A stretch of 64,000 nucleotides of DNA. Source: Cymodocea nodosa. Its lineage: Eukaryota; Streptophyta; Magnoliopsida; Alismatales; Cymodoceaceae. Location of the stretch: contig CM072340.1 of assembly GCA_036874045.1 (NCBI GenBank), positions 20,387,001 through 20,451,000 on the forward strand, written 5' to 3'. The notes below the pieces were generated by a model. The model saw only the letters and a program-made list of their open reading frames with translations. It ran no database searches and was not told the origin of the DNA. Shown one piece after another: positions 57,401 through 64,000 of this stretch. A program made the translations under genes and the position numbers. Each line of letters opens with the position of its first letter. The stretch's first letter is position 1.

Positions 57401-57620
57401 TGATATATTATTTCAGAGTCTAGGTACACTATTTGCTGGGTTCTAAGTTTAAGGTATTTACAAACAACATTGCTATAAGTAGCTTTGTAATGCAAAAGAA
57501 GTTAACATCAAAGTAGGCTTAATGGTAGGACTTTTTGATAAAATTTGATTTTGTATTATAGTATAAGCTAAGGAAGAACAACCAGGTTGTAGATGCTTTC
57601 AATTGGAAGATTGAAACTGT
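54480..57620 (+). pseudogene. reverse transcriptase and RNase H remnant, split by an insertion
   Basis: The N-terminal RT part ends at 54654 (HPSKAPYSIPILFQKK, then a stop). It resumes at 56517 with LKMCVDYCVLNKMTIRNKYP, LDLHLGYYQVWVSEND and the catalytic YLDDIVVY near 56823-56850. RNase H follows at about 57253-57480 (FEIWIDTFDYTISKALT; VHEKEMMVMIYYFR), then NNQVVDAF as the linker before integrase. Between 54655 and 56511 lies an unrelated non-coding insertion. Several stops and frameshifts confirm it is dead. Confidence 0.85.
54655..56511. mobile_element. nested insertion, probable solo LTR of another retrotransposon
   Basis: A 1,857-base non-coding block that starts TGTACG and ends AAACA (TG...CA). 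It is flanked by ATGGC (54650-54654) and ATGAG (56512-56516), a decayed 5-base target duplication. Removing it restores the RT reading across the site. It contains no open frame of note and one internal duplication of about 45 bases (near 54928-55016). These points fit a solo LTR; its parent family is not recognised. Confidence 0.72.
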
Positions 57621-57639
57621 ATTGTCGTTGGTTAGCATT

Positions 57640-58200
57640 AATTAGATTGAAGGTGGCATGTTACAAAAAATCCATGAGGAGACCTATAGGGATTCTATCA
57701 TCAAGAGATTGGTCAAGAGTGTGAAGGAAGACATCACTCGATAATTTTGGTTTGAGTAAGGAGTCTTCTATATCAGAGGATGAAAATCCTATATTTCAAA
57801 TTAGGGATCAAATACTTTTGAAGTTGTCTCCTTAGATTGGAAGAAGATCGGTAGAAAGATTGCACACAAAGGGTTGATTTCGAGGTATAATGGACTATTT
57901 GTAGTGACAAGGAAGGTTGACAAGTTAGCTTATAAACTTGACCTTCTAGTTCATCTCAAAGTACATCCAGTATTTCATGTTAGTTTTTTGGAGTACCATG
58001 AGGATCAAGAAGAATTTACATAGATGATTTTACAATGTGCAACTCTAAGCATTTGAGTAACTTTTGATAAGTAGGGTGAAACTATTTTGGATCGTAAAGG
58101 GGAAGGTATGAGCAAGAATAATCTAAAGGTATACTATTTGGTGAAGTGAAAAGAAGTTTCGATTGAAGAATCTAGATAGGAAAAAGATACAACTCTTTGA
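57640..58200 (+). pseudogene. integrase C-terminal and chromodomain remnant
   Basis: A short integrase N-terminal trace (VFYIRG, near 57766) is followed almost directly by the C-terminal part (LVHLKVHPVFHVSFLEYHED, 57945-58010), so the zinc-binding and catalytic core are missing. A chromodomain trace follows (ETILDRKGEG, VYYLVK, EESR, about 58078-58180). It is the basis for the chromovirus call. Confidence 0.75.
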
Positions 58201-58257
58201 GCTTACTTAGATTCGCAAGCAACTAGGATATTGTGGAAGACAGGTGGGGGAGACCTA

Positions 58258-58889
58258 TGAGACCCTCATTTAGGATGCTGACAATCGTTGAATGAGTAGA
58301 CATGATTGTTCGATAAATTCATTGATACGTTAGTCGATTGATATCAACGTATGGACCGGTGTGACCGATCATCAGGCAATTGATTGATGAATGGGTATCG
58401 ACTTTGCATGGACATTTGTGGAGAGGCATACTGACGTAATTATTGGTAAATCACTGTATTGACGAGACACAACATTGGTGGATTGATGGGTCAACAAAGT
58501 GCTATAGTGAAAAGATGCGATGATAGGTCAAATGATTTGACTACTTGGATAAACTATTAGGTATCAAAAGTTGGAGAACCGTGTGATCATTCATAACATG
58601 AAGCAGTATGAGCCTTTGTACAAGTTGAGACAAAGAGATGTCTTGATCCTTGTTTATCAATTGTAAATTGATAATTGGAAAGTTGATCGATCAACTCTTA
58701 TATTTAAGCTAAACCTCTTAACTGATTAAGAAGATGATTAGACATTGTATACTTTGTGAGGAATTAAATATAACGAAAATAAGATGATTCCCTTGAATGT
58801 GTGTGATTTTTTTTTTAGTAAATTAAGAAGAATAATTAATAGGCATATTTGTGACGCACAAATTGTCGGGTGAAGCTCAACCTATGACA
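58258..58889 (+). repeat. 3' LTR
   Basis: Partner of 52364-52982. Preceded by a purine tract and ending near TGACA. The last conserved block is GAAGCTCAACC against GATGAACCTCAATC in the 5' copy. Confidence 0.85.
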
Positions 58890-59048
58890 CACTATGTGTG
58901 TGCGCATGGGTAGGCAAACATGGATGATGATCATCATTATTTATTATGATTATGTGATTATGATTATGATGATATCTCGTCATCATTAACGTCAACTTCA
59001 ACATCATCATTACATGATAGGTTACATTTTTACCGTCTGCCATGCATC

Positions 59049-59448
59049 TCAATGACCTCTGGTGATCAACACACCAGACCGTTCATGTTCGAGCGACGGC
59101 GTTGGTTGAAGGAGGTTGACCTTGCGGCGAAGGTTTCTCCGGTCGCCGACTATGCCGTCGACGATACCTTTGCCGCCTTCGTTACCTCCGATGCCGACGT
59201 TACCCGTGCCTGCAACGCAACAACACGGTTGAGTACGTTACGCGAGCGTATGAAATCGAGAGCGTATGTAGGAATAATTAACGACCAAAATTAATTAAAT
59301 AAATGGAGGATGATTATTAATTGAAACCTAAAACGGGACGACCACCGCGGAAGGATACTACCAGCCTTGACTCGGCGAAAATGAAGACTTGGGTCGACAG
59401 GAGGAGGATGAGAGAGAGAAGGAGCACGGCTGGGAAAGTGTTCTTCAT
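59049..59448 (-). CDS. secreted small-peptide precursor candidate, two exons, about 87 aa
   Basis: Exon 1 starts at 59448 and opens with a clean signal peptide (MKNTFPAVLLLSLILLLSTQ, then VFIFAES). A TATA box lies 56-65 bases upstream. Downstream a GTTGCAG acceptor at 59211-59210 opens a GC3-rich frame, 59209-59049, with a glycine-rich start (GNVGIGGNEGGKGIVDG), a basic centre (DRRNLRRKVN) and the end SGVLITRGH. The two fit in phase if exon 1 ends at 59346 (GCG|GTGG). Another donor at GCTG|GTAG would join in a different frame and stop after about 19 residues. The layout (signal, variable part, short conserved-looking tail) is that of plant signalling-peptide precursors; I do not recognise the family. 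Confidence 0.5.
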
Positions 59449-59503
59449 CTTCGTCGGCTTTCAAGGATCTGGTGGTGGGTCGGAGAAGGTGGAGGCCATC
59501 GAC

Positions 59504-59513
59504 ATTTATAATA
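59504..59513 (-). promoter_or_regulatory. TATA box of the secreted-peptide candidate
   Basis: On the minus strand TATTATAAAT, with the ATG about 56 bases downstream, leaving a short leader of 25-30 bases. Confidence 0.6.
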
Positions 59514-59519
59514 AGGTCG

Positions 59520-62500
59520 AGTCCCAACCCATCGTCCTCCGTCGTCATCGATCCCATTGCCTATATGAGGCGGTCGGCCATACGGGTCCATTCATTCTCC
59601 CAACCGTCTTAATTTCTTCCCAATTAAAATATACGTTCCATATCTCTGTTACGCTTACTCCTACGCCGCCGTCTTCTTTTCCATCATCCCTCGGCCTGGC
59701 AACTACTGCACCACCTCGTCTTCTTTCTTGTATTCCTATCGCCTTCATACATGGTCCAAAGATTAATTTGTTCTCGCTCGCTTTTTTTAGGTCGGCTTCT
59801 AAGAAATAAATGGATCGGTACTTGGACCCAATCACTCATCATGGACAAAATAAATGGGCTTAAAGTCGTCCGTCCTAAATCGCCGTTTCACCAGGCCTAC
59901 CTACCGTCATGCCACGTTGATATTTATATATATTTGTTTAATCATTAATATTTTCAGGAATTGAAACACTGCCATGGTACGTAGATAAACCACCGCCTTC
60001 CACTGCTACTGTATCAGGAAGCATAAACTTAGCAGTGACATCTGGGACATACATGGAGAAGCCGAGCTAGCCGTGGATATATATTTGCATGCGACAGATT
60101 TGTTGATTGAGTGGCCAATTTACGTACACAGTTTTATCTGGTGACACAGAATCAGATGATGGCATCGATTCTTTATTGATAATGAGATATATATATATTG
60201 CCGTTGGGCACAGTGGTGTGTGTGTGTATATATATATATATGCAGATCCGTCAAGGTGCAGGGACGGGGTACGCCAGCGACAGAAAGGAAAGCGCATGCA
60301 GGGGTGAGAAACGGCGGGATGGTAGGTGACGGGCACTTTGGACGGAGCGGATCGGATCAGATCCTACGGGCTTGTGGCGTCCCAGGGCCAGGAGACGGCG
60401 ACGTCCATGAAGTACGTCGACCGGTCGCCCACTTGCAAAGCAAAGGCAGGCGTCCGTGGCCGTCTCTTTCTTTCTTGGTTGGATAAACACCGAGAATTTG
60501 TGCTTGTACGTCCCCTGTCGTTTCCATCCAACTCAAATCTAATCTTGTCCGATATTATTCGTACCACGTCTACAGGACTTCCAGTAAAATTTTTTTCCCT
60601 GAAATATTGCAATATGGATAAAAGTTCTATCTTTTGGTGAGGCATTTCATACGAAGATGATAATTTTATAGGTTCAATTCCTGTACATGTTATTATGTCT
60701 TTTAAGATATTATATAATACAATCAATTCCTATACATGTTCGCTGAAATAAATTAAAACTATTTGATAAATTACATCTACTTTTAAACATAAAAATGGGT
60801 ACATTATCATTATTATTAAAAGTATCATACTACTAATAAATTTATCTCTAATGCAAAATAAATTAAAAACATTCATTATCATATGTAGTATTATGAGGAT
60901 AAACAATTCTTTTACGTCATATTGATCATTTTTTGCAAAGTCCAATCAAAATCTATAAAATATATATTAATAGTAATATATCTTATTTTTGTTCAAACTT
61001 AACATGTATTACAAGTAAAAGAAATACAAGTTTTAACATTATTCATTACATTAATTAATTCTTCTTTTACCAAGTTAAATTTATTTATAATATCTTATCA
61101 AATAACATTCCTACAAGCATGAGTACATTGTAGACAGTAAGTTCGAGAAATATAAAGATTATCATTAAAATTAATTGATAAATTATTTACAACAAAAAGT
61201 CTAATATGTGTGTTTTTTTTTAAAATCATAATATTATGAAGGAATATTACCTTCAAAATTATAATACACTTGAGTATACATAGTACAATCAACAACACAT
61301 TTTTTATTTCTAGCTTCATATGCCATTAAATTTTTATTAAGATAATCAGTATTGTTAAAATACTCATAAGAGAAGTTGACGATGCAAATATTACAAAACG
61401 CTTGCTCTTTCATAGTTTCACTATCTATTATTTTCATATTGATTATGCATTGTCGGTGGATGCGAGGATTTGATGCATTGTCGGTGATTAAAGTATTATT
61501 TTCATACCTCATTTAAAGTTGACTCTTAAACATTATAGTATTAGAAGTCGAAATTGTTGATGTTATCCACGATACTTCTCCTTTTTGTTATTTTTATCTA
61601 AAAGTGGCTTAGAGACATCGAGAAAATTAGGAATTATGCCGACCTGATCAATAGGGAGGGTGGCCCGATTAAACATTAGGAATTAAACCCTAATATGTTG
61701 CCCCTCTCTCACCTTTCTCTTTCCACGTGGGCCTCCTCAATTATTGTCTCATCCTTATTAGTGATCATTACGCCTCTCCTTTTATACATGCTTGTTGATC
61801 GCCACTTCTCTATGTCATATTTAAAAGTCTTATTTTCATAACTTTCACAGCTATCTAAGTGTACACATGCCTTTATATCATAGCCTTTACATTTCATATA
61901 TTCAAATTTTGACATATTCAATCCAAATTCTTTGGACTCTAGAGTGACTCTTGGTAACTCTAATTTGAAATTAATTAATTTTTGAGGGAACGAAAACTAT
62001 ACCATCTGCAAGCAAATCATGTATTATTATAGCTAAGTTTGCTCTCACCTTTGGATCGAATCGATCAACGGTGTTTGCTCGTGCGAACAGGGAAGGAAAC
62101 ATTTTGCATATATCATATGAGTTCATGTTTTGTCCCATATCCCGGAAGAGAAAAGTAGAGCTAGGGACATCCACCGAAGAATACCTTTTTTATACGAAAG
62201 AATCACCAGAAGCTTATCGTTATCCTTCTCCCATCCCTGAAAATCAGTGATCATTGCCTCTCCTCTTACGTACGTACGCCTATCGATGGCCACTCCCTTG
62301 CGTCGACTGTTGCTCGCCCTTGGAAGCGTGTCGCTGGAAGGTCCTCCACCGAATGCGCATGGAGCGCCCACTGGGAGCTAGCTTGTTGACGCGCTCCACC
62401 ATCGATCGATCTTTCATCCTCCACCGTACTCCATCCTCTATCCTCCATTTTCCTCTGCCAATCTCACCATCCAACATCAACTATTTTTCCTTTAAAAGAA

Positions 62501-62775
62501 ATCATGTGATAATTAACTAAATAATAATAATAATGAGAAATACATATATATGCACCAGTCAGCCGATTGGTTATATATATATATGTATGTATGTATATAT
62601 GGATGGATGAGCATCCAATCAGTGTGGCCACACGCTACTACGAATTTCACCCGTCCATTTGTCTTCACAAAAGGTCCAAGTTTATATTGGCCAGAAAATG
62701 AATAGATTCCCATTCCATTCCATGGACAGGAAAATGAGTGACAGTAGCGGCAGTTGGTGCCTTCTTCTTCTTTCC
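59520..62775. other. intergenic region
   Basis: 59520-59890 and 60240-60540 are GC-richer but give only overlapping frames with no recognised protein. 60560-62000 is AT-rich. Around 62100-62460 short minus-strand frames exist that I cannot identify. A duplicated TGCATTGTCGGTG occurs at about 61446-61486. The last 70 bases are the MIR156 promoter. Confidence 0.5.
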
Positions 62776-62777
62776 CC

Positions 62778-62785
62778 TATAAGTA
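62778..62785 (+). promoter_or_regulatory. TATA box of the MIR156 gene
   Basis: TATAAGTA about 215 bases upstream of the hairpin, predicting transcription from near 62810. A CTC triplet run (about 62860-62888) lies in the leader of the primary transcript. Confidence 0.65.
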
Positions 62786-62992
62786 GAGGTGTGGTGTTGT
62801 AGTGGTCTCTAACCCTCATCCCTTGGCAACACGGCCCTAAGCACCATCCTCTCCGTATCTCCTCCTCCTCCTCCTCCTCCTCCTCCTCTATGCCCTCCGT
62901 CTTCCCTTGCCATCCAAGTTCCATGCAGGCATGCTTTATGTTAATTGGTTTCTCTCTTGCTTTTAGGACCGATCGGAGGCACATGGTGAATG

Positions 62993-63092
62993 ATGCTGTT
63001 GACAGAAGAGAGAGAGCACAGATGAAGGGTTGCATGCGGGGCTCATGCATCTCTCTCCTTTGTGCTCTCCACTCTTCTGGCATCACCTTCCA
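62993..63092 (+). ncRNA. MIR156: MIR156 precursor hairpin
   Basis: Precursor of miR156, which represses SPL transcription factors and sets juvenile-to-adult phase change and inflorescence branching. The 5' arm carries a 21-nt mature sequence at 63000-63020 that begins TGACAGAAGAGA and ends GAGAGCACA. It has A at position 14, where the commonest miR156 has U, a variant I recall from monocots. The 3' arm 63061-63084 (TGTGCTCTCC, ACTCTTCTGGCATC) pairs with it: positions 13-21 with 63069-63061 and positions 1-11 with 63082-63072. There is one mismatch at position 3 and a small bulge at position 12. The 40-base loop has an extra GCATG/CATGC stem. The star strand is expected at 63063-63084. Any open frame across the hairpin is coincidental. 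Confidence 0.95.
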
Positions 63093-64000
63093 CCCCCTTC
63101 CCGGTTCCGTCAATCTCCTCCATGATTCACTAATTATCTGTTTTGAAATTTGTTTGATCTCTTCCCTCTGATAGCACAGTGTTATTATTTTTATCACGTC
63201 CATGAATTGACATAAATGTATAAATAAAAATATACACATACGTAATTATACCTTTGTTGCTCGCCCTTTGCGCGCAGGGTGTCTAAATATGTATACATGT
63301 GGATCCCGCCGCCCAGGTCCGTAAAGACAATCAGGGTTTCGACAGGAAGAGTTCGTGGAAGAAGATTTAATTGAAGTCCTACATAGCCTGTATGTGAATG
63401 ACCAATCGGTAGTGACCAAGACGTCCGGCAGCTGTTTTTCTTTTTGACAGAAATTTACAACAGTACGATACATTTTGAAGTATGTATATATGTTATAGTT
63501 CCTATATTTTGAGCAGATTTTACTTCCTAAGATGGATCCTCAACATGCGTTATGGATGCGTTTATCTTATTTAATTTCTGACTCCAACTTGTGCTAGGAG
63601 TTTGAGAACAGTTGAATTGAAAAAAAAAAACATCCACTCTTACCCCTAGAGTTAGAGTAACATGACAACTTTTAGCTCTTAAATAAATCACTTTTTAAGA
63701 TCGATTGGAACTGATTTTTTCCTATGTTTTGTTTGAAGATCGACTTTTTTTCATTTATTTATTTATAATAATAGTTAACTCTTCTTTTACCAACTTTTTA
63801 ATAGTCCTATTTGGAAGATTGACTCTTCTTTTACCATGTTAATAATGAACTATTATTATTTACCATATCATTATTAACGATATTATCTATTTTTAATATC
63901 TATTTTATTATTTCATATAATTTATAACATTACAGTATTAAAAAAATAGTTTATAATATACCAAATATTCATTACAATATATATTTACATTAAAAAATAA
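63093..64000. other. downstream intergenic DNA
   Basis: Probably contains the 3' part of the pri-miR156 transcript (to about 63230). After that AT-rich DNA without a recognisable gene. Confidence 0.55.

Larger units (their letters stand above)
52364..58889 (+). mobile_element. defective Ty3/gypsy chromovirus LTR retrotransposon
   Basis: Two diverged direct repeats (LTRs) of about 0.6 kb flank gag, protease, reverse transcriptase, RNase H and chromodomain remnants in normal order. A tRNA-iMet-like primer site (TTTGATTCTATTGCTAGG, 52983-53000, decayed) follows the 5' LTR. A purine tract (AGGTGGGGGAGA, 58242-58253) precedes the 3' LTR. A C-terminal chromodomain remnant places it with chromoviruses. 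It carries stops throughout, an internal loss of most of integrase and a nested 1.86 kb insertion, so it cannot act on its own. Outer borders are good to about 15-20 bases. Confidence 0.88.

Noticed and set aside
61234-61512. 92-aa minus-strand frame with several cysteines
   Set aside because: AT-rich, flanked by stops; no family recognised and no promoter; too weak to call.
62682-63239. 185-aa minus-strand frame
   Set aside because: It runs antisense through the MIR156 hairpin and the CTC repeat (a glutamate run); no protein family features.
1-64000. tRNA, rRNA, CRISPR and organelle-derived inserts
   Set aside because: No cloverleaf with a GGTTCRANNCC box, no rRNA-like blocks, no regularly spaced repeats and no recognisable chloroplast gene were seen on reading.

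Overview
This is nuclear DNA of a flowering plant. GT-AG split genes sit in AT-rich intergenic DNA. The families present (oleosin, NIP aquaporin, LLM-domain B-GATA factor, WVD2-like TPX2 protein, MIR156 hairpin) are plant ones. Many coding exons are strongly GC-rich at third positions against AT-rich flanks, which suggests a monocot; the genus cannot be decided by eye.

Layout. 1-19 kb: a small secreted-peptide candidate (+, 1332-1541), the proteasome assembly chaperone UMP1 (-, four exons, 5281-1974), a U-lineage oleosin (+, 6309-6737), a GA tract and a serine-codon-like triplet tract, two plant-specific proteins of unknown function (-, 9408-8929 and 14377-13546), a membrane-anchored SMP-30-like beta-propeller protein (-, 12973-11960) and an LLM-domain B-GATA factor (+, 17145-18204). 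19-30 kb: an eight-exon WVD2-like/TPX2 microtubule-associated protein (-, 24930-19407) and a five-exon NIP1-type aquaporin (-, 29254-28060). 30-42 kb: a copy of an AT-rich MITE-like repeat, an armadillo-repeat protein (-, 35831-34237), a small basic plant protein (+, 38498-38923) and a tandem CCCH zinc-finger protein (+, 40509-41728).

42-59 kb is a transposon-rich block. It holds a decayed PIF/Harbinger element (about 48.05-51.08 kb, minus strand) carrying a MITE, and a defective Ty3/gypsy chromovirus with two diverged LTRs (about 52.36-58.89 kb). The reverse transcriptase of the latter is split by a 1.86 kb insertion that looks like a solo LTR with a 5-bp target duplication. 59-64 kb: a two-exon secreted-peptide candidate (-, 59448-59049) and a MIR156 gene (+, mature miRNA 63000-63020).

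The genes are independent single-copy-like loci, not an operon or pathway cluster. Exon structures were derived from GT/AG sites, codon phase and recalled family conservation; none was tested against transcripts. No CRISPR array, tRNA or rRNA was seen. I found no convincing new multi-gene system. The most useful results are the MIR156 locus, the nested transposon history, the two peptide candidates and a bulged miR166-complementary site.
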